Position numbers and translations under genes: made by a program. The notes beneath the pieces are model-generated. The model saw nothing but the letters and a program-made list of their open reading frames with translations, ran no database searches and was not told the origin of the DNA. A stretch of DNA of 64,000 nt from Tanytarsus gracilentus. Its lineage: Eukaryota > Arthropoda > Insecta > Diptera > Chironomidae. The stretch is from assembly GCA_038502055.1 (NCBI GenBank), contig JAXRKN010000036.1, forward strand, positions 186,001-250,000. Reading direction: 5' to 3'. Shown piece by piece: positions 36,996 to 48,000 of this stretch (its first letter is position 1; every line of letters starts with the position of its first letter).

Positions 36996-39399
36996 GCACT
37001 CGTCTTTTTTCGGGCGTGGCCTAACATTTCGGTGAGAGAGTTTATGCTTCATTTAGATTTTTCCCTCTGCCAACGAAACCAATGGGAGCGACGCATTTGA
37101 AGTCATGATGTGTTCATCCATTTCAATTCATATTTCGTTTATCGCTGAGATAATCGATTTTCTGGTTCTTTTCTCTCTCTCGTACACACAAAGAGATTTT
37201 CACGAGAATCGAGATGTTTTCCGACGAAAAAAGTCTTTTTTCCCGCTTTATGAGTGTGCGAGAGAGAGAATGAAGGCATTAAATATTTATGGCTGACGTT
37301 GTGTTTTAATATTTTCCAACGAGGCAATGACGAGCGTATACATATAGTTTTGGAAGAGCCGAATGAGCGAGGAAATAATGAAATTTTCATGAGCGCAAAA
37401 AGTGATGGAAAATGCTTTAATAATTGGGCTTTTATAACACTCGTTATTAAGTAGCTGCGAGAATTTTCTGCTGTTATTTATTTTCATGATAAGGCATTTT
37501 ATATTCGTAAAAGCACATGATGATCGAAACGAGAGCGAATGATTTCAACTTTGGTTGACTGCAGCCCATAAAGTTCTTTACGATCGACGACGGTGATTTT
37601 TTTTGATGAGAGAGAAGCATGAAATTTTTAATCCAATTACAAATCGTTCACTGATCTCATTTATGCATAATAAAATTTCATTTTTAGAGCCCTAATTTGA
37701 AATTGGATTAACTGTGTGTGTTGTAAAAATAAAATTTTCTCCTCTACCCTCAGAGGAGGATTATAATGTGCAATAACGACCTTGTTATTGGAAGTCTAAA
37801 AATGAGGAAAAATAGCTTTATCGTTATATGACTTGATGACGGTTTCATTGCATGTCCTTTTTGCAGAATTCTCTTCATCTCCTTCCTTCTCTCTCTCTCC
37901 TTTCATCCTTCTTCTCCTCTCCGCAGCCGAAGAAATATTGCGCTACCGAATGGTTCTGTTCTGCGTACAGAATAGCATGAGATTCCATGAAAATGATTTT
38001 TAGGTTTCTTGTGCATCATAAAATATTCAGTCACGGCATTGACGTTTTTATTCTCTCCTTGCTATCGCCAAAAAGAAGCACAGAAAATTAAATTTTTTTG
38101 GTTACCAATGCTTGACAGCTCTCCCGTGGCGAAATCTGAGTTCTGCGAGATGTTGATGCATAAATATTTTGAAACATTTTGTAGGGTGTGAAAAAATCTA
38201 GAAATTTTAATTTCAAGCTTGTGAATTTAATTCGAATAATTTTTATAACTTTAAGGTCAAATTTTCATCATTACTAAGAACACGAGAGATAAAAGGAGAA
38301 AAATTACTTTTATATGGCTGACACAAGAAAAAGGAGAGAAAACGTTTATTATCGTCCATCATAATTTACATGCCATGTACTAATTTCTCGAAAAGAAAAG
38401 GAGAAATTTTTCTCTTTTCTAAATTTTACAGCTCCATTGAAAGTTCATTTGGTCTCATAAATTTTAACTCCATTTATTTACCTTTCCAACTCCTTTTCCT
38501 TTGAAATTTTGGTGCCAAAATTTTTTATGATGTTCCTTGTGGTCTTTTTTGTAAGGACAAGATTGTTTCAAGGGATAACCAGTCTGAAAATCTTTTCTCA
38601 GCTAAGGTCATTGTTTGATATTTTAGCAATCTTTATTGGCCACCATAATCATTGTTCTATCGAATGACCTGAACTCAAAAAGGAGGTAAATTTTACTTTC
38701 GGAACCTTTTTTTCTTCAACGAGAAAATTTATGAAAAACAGAAGTAGGAAACATTCAAACTCGGTTGGACATTTTTTGGTCAAGAAAATTTTTATATTTT
38801 CCTAAATTAAACTCTGAAATTTTCAAATTAAAAATTTTTCACGGTGCATCATAAAAATCAAATATTCTCCACCCTCAATAAAAGTGACAAAAATGGCAAG
38901 TGGACTGAATCATATTTTTGAAAGCATGATAATTGGATTTACTCAAAAATATTTTTGCAAGAAAGTCAACTTTTAAAATGAACTAAGCAGGATAAAAATT
39001 AAAATAATCCCATGAGCAAACACACTCGCATGGATCGTCTCTTAAGCCTATTAAAATTTTACGCTTCACTGCAAGTTAAAGTTTTAAGAGTCATTTGGAG
39101 CAAGTTCGTATCAACAAATGAATTTTCAAAAATCCTTCAACATCTCAATTAAATTTTTTAAATTAATAAAAATCCTAAAACGATACGTGACAAAAAAAAT
39201 TCATAAAAATTTACCTATTTTTTTCTATGCTGGTGAAAAAACTAAGAAATACCTAACTTTACAACCAATAAAATTTTATTGCAAGATCTTTTTCCATAAG
39301 GATCTATTAACGCTATAATTTATGCAATAAAAATTTTCTGCCTAAGTGAAAGGCTAGAAAAGAAGAAAGAGACGTTAATTTTTATAGAAGTGCAATTCT
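36996..39399. other. noncoding region upstream of eve
   Basis: About 2.4 kb between the eve promoter and the transposon. It contains block A copy 2 (37117-37450), TCTC runs near 37890 and an A/T-rich hairpin-like segment near 38390-38430. No coding exon is supported. Likely proximal eve regulatory DNA. Confidence 0.5.
37117..37450 (+). repeat. noncoding block A, copy 2, just upstream of eve
   Basis: Collinear with 29751-30020: TCCATTTCAATTCATAT..CGTTTATCGCTGAGATAATCG.TTTTCTGG, then AATGAAATTTTCATGAG, then TTTAATAATTGGGCTTTTATAAC.CTCGTTATTA. It begins about 120 bases upstream of the eve TATA box and is 64 bases longer than copy 1. Confidence 0.6.
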
Positions 39400-39452
39400 C
39401 AAGGGGCTGACACTCTCCGTATACGGAAAAATTTGCACCCGTTCGTTTTCTT

Positions 39453-39555
39453 CCGTTTTTTCCGTTATTTTCCGTTTTCTTCCGTTTTTTCCGTTTTCTT
39501 CCGTTATTCTCCGTTTTCTTCCGTTATTTTCCGTTTTTATTCATATTTTTCCGTT
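39453..39555 (+). repeat. left subterminal CCGTT cluster (ten copies)
   Basis: Ten CCGTT motifs separated by 5-15 bases of T-rich sequence (units such as TTTTCTTCCG and TTATTTTCCG). Subterminal repeats like these usually bind the hAT transposase. They also create a spurious Phe/Ser/Val-rich open frame. Confidence 0.85.
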
Positions 39556-39906
39556 TTTCTTTCAAAGAACAAAAAATTGTTTCAAAGAATTTTGCCTTTA
39601 AAAACGAGAAAAATTACTCATTTTTAATTTTTTTTGCAAAAGGTGGACTCGATAGGTCATAGTAAAAATGAAAAAAGACTGGTTAATGTTTTATTCAGCA
39701 CTAAAATTTTTATAATTTTGAGCGCTGACTTGAATATTTTTACCTTGTATGATTTAAAGATATTTTATGATTTAAAGAAAATTTAATTAAAATTTTAAAA
39801 TTTTTAATATTGTGCATTTTAATATATTAGTGAGTTCGAATGAATTTACTTAGGTGAATAAATTGTTATTTTGCTGGCTATTCTTCATAATTAGTTGCCA
39901 GAATTC

Positions 39907-40017
39907 TTTAAAAAAAAAATTTTTTTTTTAACCGGGGAAGGGGGGAAAAAAGGTTTTAAAAAAAAATAAAATTGGGGGGTCCTTTCAGCAAAAAAAATTA
40001 TTTTTTTTTTTAAAGAG
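39907..40017. other. homopolymer-rich patch, possibly low-quality sequence
   Basis: Runs of A, T and G (A10, T11, CCGGGG, GGGGGG, A9, GGGGGG, T10) in close succession, unlike any other part of the window. It could be a real low-complexity insertion in the transposon or an unresolved consensus. Confidence 0.55.
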
Positions 40018-40325
40018 TTTTTTCACTTGAATAATTTTGTTTTGATACAAAATTTAAAATACTTTGAAGTGTGTTTAAGGATTAAGTTAATTAAAACTCA
40101 CGAACAATAATTTATAAATGCTTTTACAGCGCAAACAAAAAAATCTTCTTATTTTTACTGTGACTCTGGTTTTTTGCACCAAATAGTAATAATTTAGGAT
40201 AAAATTGTGGTGTAAAAAGTTATAAAATAATTCAAATTTGTAAAAAATTTGCTCCAGGAACCGGTTAAAATGAGTTTTGTAAAACAAGTTGTGATATTGA
40301 TTCCATACTCCTTTTGATGGGACCT

Positions 40326-40386
40326 GCTCGTCTATCCGCCAGAATTTGTATAGAATTTCAATAGAAATTCTGGCGGATAGACGAGC
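40326..40386. repeat. perfect 22-bp inverted repeat with 17-base loop
   Basis: GCTCGTCTATCCGCCAGAAT plus TT (40326-40347) is followed after 17 bases by its exact reverse complement (40365-40386). Similar ACTCC(C)TTTTGA segments sit on both sides, as if a small foldback had inserted into the transposon. Confidence 0.85.
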
Positions 40387-40819
40387 TACACTCCCTTTTG
40401 AATTAACGAAAATCATGAAATAATTGTTTGATAAAACTGGCATTATGAAATATATTCAAATGACATGAAAAATGGACATTAGTGACACTCCTGAATATCT
40501 ATGATGGTAAAGTCCACCAAAAACTCATCAATACCAATCAATTCCTGATCGAATTACGAGTTCAACGAGGTCCATGAAGTCATAGTTCTGAAAAATGCCC
40601 ATTAATGGCACTCCTGGCCGACCATTATGGACCCGACTCGAAAATTATTATCAAAAATCAATTCTAATTGCAATTTAGAACTCAATAAGAATTGACAAAT
40701 TTTTAATAATTTATATAAACTAAAAAAATCTCAAATTTACTTGAAAAATAATTTAGGTAAAGAACAATTACAAGAAGTTTTAAACGAAAAGTGATTTTCG
40801 AGTTTGACCCTAATTTTTT

Positions 40820-40923
40820 CCGTTTTCTTCCGTTATTTTCCGTTTTCCTCCGTTTTTTCCGTTTTTTCCGTTTTCTTCCGTTATTTTCCGTTATTTGCTA
40901 AAAATTTTCCGTTTTTTCCGTTA
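40820..40923 (+). repeat. right subterminal CCGTT cluster (ten copies)
   Basis: Ten CCGTT motifs of the same style and in the same orientation as at the left end, reaching the right terminal inverted repeat. Relative to the inverted termini, the two clusters are therefore in opposite sense. Confidence 0.85.
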
Positions 40924-40954
40924 AAACGGAGAGTGTCAGCCCCTTGGAAATTCT

Positions 40955-42018
40955 TGACAAATTTTTTAAAAAAGGACATTTTTGAAATGCATGACTTTTG
41001 TTGCTTTTGTTTAGCAAAACCTCTCTTGGCATCTTTTTTTGTGGAACTGAGAAAGGAAATTTCTTTCTGAGAACAGAAAGCCAAATATTGTTGGTTTTTC
41101 ACGAGAAGGAGTCAATAAAAAATTAGTGGGAACTTTTTATGGAAGCGTTGAAAATTAAATATTTAAAAAATAATTTTGAATTTTTTAATAAGAAAATAAA
41201 AATTTTTTTCTTAATATTTGAGAAGATTTTTTCTTAATTTTTTGTCACTTTATTGAATTTTCATTTGACAAAAATTTCTTAACGAAAATTATTTTTACAA
41301 CATGTGTCTTGACTAGAAAAAGAAGAAAAAAGTTGATTTATTTATTTGTCTGATGATAGCTTGAGCCCTGAAGATACTTCAGACAAATAGTTTAAATTTT
41401 AATTAGTGAGACTTAATTAATTAAGGACGGGTAAACTTTTTCTGAGTCGAGACTCAAACCATTGCGCAAAGACACAATTTCCAATGTCCTGAGCTTTTTA
41501 AGCTTTTTCCATTATCCTTTTCGAAATCTAGAAAGCTTTTACTGTTACGTTTTATTTTTTCATAAAAGGAGTATATGCATCACATTTCTTCATGAGTTCC
41601 TTCTTGCGATTGCTAATAAGTAAATAAGTCATAAATATTTTTCGTACATAAATAAATATTTGTTATTTTATTTCGCAACTACATCCATTTGTTTATATGA
41701 TACTTTTACACAGTGGACAATAAATTTTTGATATTTGAGTATGATATTGTTAGGAGTTGAGATATGATTTTTTGCCTTGAATTATGTGGATCGAAATTAT
41801 GCAAAAAATATTGTAGATTAAAAATTGACAGATTTTTTGAAATATTTTTTGAACAATTGAAAATTTTTGATTTTTGAACTATAATATTAATTGATTTTTT
41901 TCACACACATTTTAAATATTTTAATTTGTTAACATCCAGTAATATTTTTTCTTCACAAATCACATTTCACTGTTCTCAAAAAGACACAAACTGTAGACAT
42001 ATAAAAGTGAATATATTT
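40955..42018. other. noncoding spacer right of the transposon; 3' end of the guanylyl cyclase gene
   Basis: A+T-rich. The last part is the probable 3' untranslated region of the cyclase gene (minus strand). A weak tRNA-like segment at about 41430-41510 was considered and not accepted. Nothing else stands out. Confidence 0.5.
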
Positions 42019-45000
42019 TTATTTAATGGCTGGGAAAAGAATGGGGAATAGATTATTTTGATTAACATCATTGTCAGCATGATTCTTCATAGGCGTCGTT
42101 GGTCTACATGGAGAGAAGAAGAAATGATTAATAAGATTAGTACATCGAAGACTTAAAGATGAATTGAAAAATTGACCTTAAATCCTTTTCAGAAGAACTT
42201 TTTAGCCAGTAAGTTGTCACTTTTCCTTTGCCTTTCAACTCTATATCGCCTCGTAATTCGAGTTGAAAGGTTCCAAATTTATCGAGAATTAACTTTGTCG
42301 CATGCGAAACATGAATTTTTAGTGGTTCCCCTGTTGATTCGAGACGTGACGCTGTATTGACTGAAATAAAATTCATCAAAATGTGTCTTTTTTTCGATTA
42401 TGTTTATGCATCATTACCTGTGTCACCAAACAAGCAATACCTTTGTGAATTTGAGAAATAAACTCATAAAAATAGTTTTTAAATTGATTAAAAAATATTA
42501 AATTTTTTACCTCGGCATCTTTTGACCTACAACTCCAGCACATGTCGTGCCTGAATTAATTCCAATTCGAATTTTCAATTGATATTCTGGCTTGTGCTTT
42601 ATGGTGAAAGATTTGACAGCATCCAAAATAGAAATAGACATTAAAGCTATCTCACGTGCATGATCATCACCATTTCTCTCGGGTAAACCACTCACGCACA
42701 TGTATGCATCACCTTGCATATAAATAAATCAATTTTGTATAGAAGAACTACAAACTTTTCTCACCTATAGTCTCAACCTTGTAGACATCATAAAATCCAA
42801 TGATTCGATCGAAAGTGCTGTATAAATCGTTAAGAAAATCGACGACTTCAATAGGGTTCGAATCGGCACAGAGATATGTGAAACCGACGATATCCGAGAA
42901 GTAAATTGTAACGCACTCAAATTGCTCGGGTTCAATCAGTTCACCACGCAAAAGACATTGTGCGACACTCTTAGGCAAAACTTGATAGAGAAGTTCCTCA
43001 GTTCGTCTTTTTTCCATGCTCAATTGTTCCGTTTTCTCTTCAACCAAACTCTCCAAGTTGTTCGCATACTGTTCCATACGTCGCAAGAGATCATCCATTA
43101 AATTCTCACAAAAGCCCCTGAAAAAAAATCGATTAAAATTTAACTTTAATTTATTAAAAATCCAACAAACTTCATCATCACAGAAATCGTTGATCTTATG
43201 TTAGCAAAAGACGGTCTATCATCGGGATTATCGTTCCAACATTTTTCCATCAAATCCATTAAATCGGGTGGACAATCACGCTCTCCAACGAATGGTCTAA
43301 AAGGTGGATACTCGTGAGCAGCGACACGATCTAAGATTTGTTGTACATTCACGTATGCTTTGATTGACTCATAAGGACCGCCACGTACGACAATTTCCTC
43401 GAGAATGATGGCGAAAGAGTAAACATCACCTTTTTGTGTTGATGGAGTGCCGGGGAGAGTTGTCAAGGGAAGCAATTCCGGAGCAACCCACAAAAGCTCT
43501 GAGAAGAAAGAAAAATTATTGCGATGTTAATTTAAAAAATAAAAACTTTAAGGAACTCAACTGTAATAGTAGAAGCTATCTTTTAATATATCCGATGGCG
43601 TTGTCAATGTGTGCAATCCAAAATCAGAAATTTTCAATACGAAACGTCCATCGATAAGGCAATTGCTTGACCTTAATTTTCCATGAACGGATATTTCGCT
43701 GTTGTGTAGGTATTGCATGCCTTTAACGATATCGTGAATCAGTGACATGCGAAAATTCCAATCAAGTTGAATCGCTTCATTTTCCAAAACTTCTTTAAGT
43801 GTCTTGGGACAAAATTCGGTCAGAATCAGAACATAGGGCCGTGGTAAATCAATGCATGCGCCAATAAATCTAACTGTGTTCTCATGATTAACATCTCTGG
43901 TCTTTTTTATCTCCCACAGCAAAGCAGAATTTATTTCAACCTAGTGAGAAGAAATTTTGGGATTTTAACGCACACACACACATAAAAGTCATGTGTATTA
44001 CCTTCTTCTTCAAGATTTTCTTTATGGTCACTCTTTCGCATTTATAGACGCCAATCGTGATTGTCTCTTGGGGTGCTGCTATGCTTCCAGCACTTGCTAT
44101 CGAACCACGACCTGAGCTAACACCAACTTGAGTGAGTGAAAAATTCTGAGAAGGAAAAATGTAAGACGAAAATGTTTTTAAAGAATTTTTATACTGATTA
44201 CCTCATAGTTAAGTTTCTGTAAGCCAATTTTCGATCCGAACAATCTTCCAACTTCGATGAGCACATCGTCGCTTTTAATTCGCCATGACATGTTGTTAAG
44301 ATCGCTGTTTAACCTCAATTGTCTATGGATTTACCAAATCATATAATGATGAAAATTCTAAATCGTCAACACGTGACTTACTTGTAAAAAATATACGAAA
44401 CCGAAGCTATAAACACCCCGAAAATCGTAAACGCTAAAACTCCATAGACAATAACGAGCTCTAAAAAATGTCCCACCATCATCGAAAGAAAAATTCAATT
44501 ACTTTAAAATCTTTTTTTCGAACAGCCAAAATAAAATGAAAAAATAACTCAACGGCATGAACTCAAAGCATTCCAACTTTATTGAAAATAATAAAAAGTG
44601 AAAATAAAAATTATCATAAAAAAGCGTTGACGAAATACAAGGTGATAAATTGATACCGTTGCCTTGACATTCGGGAGCATTTCCTAAGAATCCGCATTCG
44701 GGTACGTCAGGCGGTGGCGCATCATGCGAACCTGGCCAGTGAATGTCTAAGGAGTTTATTTTTAATAAATTAAGTTATTTGTTTGTTTTAATTTTTAAAC
44801 CAACGTTTTCCTGGCACGGGAACTAAACTTCGATTAGATCCATAGTAATGTGAAACTACTTCAAATCTTCCGGTCACAGGATCTGATGAGGAAAATAAAT
44901 TATTCCTTGTCACGCTTTAAAATTAATCTCATTTTCAACCTAAATCAAGCAGCGAATAATCAGCATCACGATCTCCGTTGTCATCAATTCGTACAATCCC

Positions 45001-48000
45001 TGTTATACCAGGAAAAGTTCGATTCCACCTGAGTTAAAAAAATTTTCGTACATGCAAAAAATATTTTTATCACAAAATTCTCTCACATCCTCCTCGTGAT
45101 GTCAGTCCCGTTAAGTATGTCTCCGTTCTCAGATAAAGTTTCGTTTAAAACCATTCCCAATAAGAGCACTCCGTCGTAAAAAGCACCGATAAAAAAGTTC
45201 ACCTACACAGAGTGGATGTTTATATTTTTTAAAAAGGATTAGTTAAAAAGTAGAGCTCAAAAATCACGAATAAATTTCACCTCTTCTCCCTCAAAGAATG
45301 TATATCCGTACTGCTTCTCTGCGATGTTTCTCACATCGTCAGCAAACTGATTGAATCGCGGTGATGTAGGTTGCAAAAGTGAAACACGCAACAATGCCTC
45401 GAAAGCTTTTCTCGCATTAAAGTCATTGTCATCGTCCTCTATGATTGGAAATTTACATAATTATTTTGACTGTCTGAAAGAGGATAATGATAGCTAACCT
45501 TCCCAATTATGATCGGAGAAAAACGATGACTTTCATTAATGAAAAAAGAGAGAAAAGAAAATATTTAATGAAGCGTGTTTAATGAATAATTAATTACAAT
45601 CAATTAAGATGATGGAAGCTCGTATAAAAAATTATGTTTGTTGTCTACTACAAATTAGCTTTACTCACTTGAAAAATCTCGACATCTAGAAATGTCCAAT
45701 CACCTAATTAATTTTGAGAGATAAGAATTTCTGTAAATATTCTGAAGGAAATCACAAAATGATTACCCTTGGTCATGGAGAGTCTGGAGAGTGAAATGAA
45801 TCATTAGTGTCTTATGCAATTGAAATTGTTCATACTCACTCGTATGCTGCCAACATGAACTGTCGCACGAGTTGACCTCTCACTGATAGAATAATAACTC
45901 TTGCGTACATTGAAGCATCACGGAGAATAATTTTCAGTTCTTTCATTAGCTTTTCATTTTCTGATTTATTTAGTTTGCCCTCATGAGCTAAATATTCGTT
46001 TCCACTCAGCTCTCGGACGAACTTCAACTTGACTCCTTCCTCTTTAAGACCATACTCTAAGTTTTTGCCTACGGTCAGTGAAAACAAATCGGAACGGTCA
46101 ATTATCAAAGCCACGTGCATAAAATTAAACTCTTTAAAAATGGCAGAGAAAACTAATTTCAATCGACATTGACAGTAGGACATTCGTGTTAGCGTTGCAT
46201 AGCGAGATTTGTCCTTAAAAAACTGAATGAAAAATATAAAAAATTATGGAGGATTATCTCATAAAATTTGTGTCATTTTTACCGAGCTCTCATTTCTCCA
46301 TTTATGAGTTATTCGGCCAAGAATACCCGAGGTGACTTGAAGTTCACCTGTGCTATCTGGTGGCTATTTATTAGACATTCATAATGTGTACTTCATTGAG
46401 GTCAAAAAAGATTTCTAACCTGATCGCCCATGCCAGTGATGATTGGTCTGTTCCAATATGCAGCAAGACGAGCAACAGGTTCAAGAGCGAAAGCACAAGC
46501 TTCAAATGAATCGTAAATATTTGCTCTTGAAAACATTAGAGATTGCATACCTGGTCCTATAAAATACATAAATGTTTAGTCACTTAACACAATATTTTTT
46601 AACGATGTGCCTACCTATAAAAGCTATCACATTTTCCTTAAAGTACTGGGAACAAAATTCAAATTTAATTTTTTTAATTTACCGAAATAAATTTATTGTC
46701 GCAATTTCTCACCATGTCCGCGGCCAATCCTGGAGACTTAGTGCCAGAACACATGGCGTAGCTAAGGATTTTTGTTAATAAGAAGAAAATTATCATAATA
46801 TTGTGACCTCACCCAAGCGACCGATAAAGCAATTCCCAAAAGCTATTTTTCTTTCATTCTCAGTAAAATATTATGCAAAAGCTTTTGAGATGAAAAACAA
46901 GTGAGAAAAATTTTTTCTCGGTATTTGAGAATTTGCCAATGTTAAAAAATTTAATTTTTAAAAATCTGGTTAAAAAATAATTTTAAACGAGGAAAGTCAA
47001 GATCAAAAGTCGTTATCAGCTGACATAAGGCGAGAGTAAATTTATTCACGACTTGTTTACACAATAACACGCAGGATATATACTTTCAGCAAATAGGATA
47101 GTCTGCGTATCGTATTTCCTCGTATCTTCATCTCTCGCATCACATATTTTTCTCCCCTTAACAGGAGTAAATTAGAAATGCAGATTTTATTACGAAAAGA
47201 TACACTTAAATTTGTTTGCTCTTTTTTCTAACACGTTTCCACTCCGGTTTGTGCAGAAACGATTTTTAAGAGCCGCTTCATGTCACTTTTCGTTCATTGT
47301 ATACTTCCGATGAAATCTTAATTTTATATGCCGTCTGGCTGTGCAAATATTTTAACAAAAATTTATGATCCTTCGAATAAAAAAAAATGACATCATTTTA
47401 GCTTGAAAAATATTTTGTTTGCACGCGAGAAAAGAAACAATTTCAAAAATCTTCTCCTTTGTCTCCGACACAAGCAGATATATAAATTTTTGTCTTACAC
47501 TTGAAAATAAGCAAAATTCCTAAACTCGCAACAATGTAGGTCAAACGCACAATTTTCTGGGGTATGTAAAACGATTTTGATAATAATGCGATGATGGCAT
47601 GTGATATTTTTTTTCCGGAGGGGGGTGTTGCGGAATGAAGTAGAGGGATTGATTTAATAGTCTTTACAGATTGACTTTGCATATTGTTATTATGTCAACA
47701 TATGAATGACATTCTTGTAAGAGCTTTCGCCATCATATGTTGACATTTCCAGTGATTTTTATTAATATTTTTTATGTGCTCAGCAAATCGATTTAATTTA
47801 ATTTAATTTTATAACTCTCACCAGATTTTTCATCTGTGATGTGGTTGCACACAACAATTTTCTAATTAAAAATATGGTGTGCAGTGTTCAGAAGCGTTTA
47901 TTGAACATTCGAAGACATTATCAAATGTTGGTCATTAAATATTGAAATGGGTTTAATTTCCTGTTAAATAATTTTATATCAGAAAAGCAGACGTAAAAAA

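Larger units (their letters stand above)
39400..40946. mobile_element. hAT-like nonautonomous DNA transposon (1547 bp)
   Basis: The ends are perfect terminal inverted repeats of 21 bases starting CAAGGGGCTGACACTCTCCG (39400-39420 and its complement 40926-40946). The flanks form an 8-bp target duplication, GCAATTCT (39392-39399) against GAAATTCT (40947-40954), with one mismatch. Terminal CA.GG ends and 8-bp duplications are features of hAT elements (P elements also make 8-bp duplications, but their ends differ). No transposase frame is present, so it would need a transposase supplied in trans. Each end carries a cluster of ten CCGTT motifs. Inside are a perfect 22-bp palindrome and a homopolymer-rich patch. 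The near-identical ends suggest a fairly recent insertion, between eve and the guanylyl cyclase gene. Confidence 0.85.

Noticed and set aside
39433..39627. Open frame rich in Phe, Ser and Val
   Set aside because: It is the translation of the left CCGTT tandem cluster of the transposon; no domain and no start context.
40087..40443. 118-codon open frame inside the transposon (minus strand)
   Set aside because: It spans the 22-bp palindrome and shows no transposase or zinc-finger motif; probably chance.
40804..41070. Open frame rich in Phe, Ser and Val across the right transposon end
   Set aside because: It arises from the right CCGTT cluster and runs across the element boundary into unrelated flank.
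41430..41510. tRNA- or SINE-like A and B boxes on the minus strand (AGCTCAGGACATTGG and GGTTTGAGTCTC)
   Set aside because: The spacing is too short, no acceptor stem or anticodon arm pairs, and no tail or target duplication was found.
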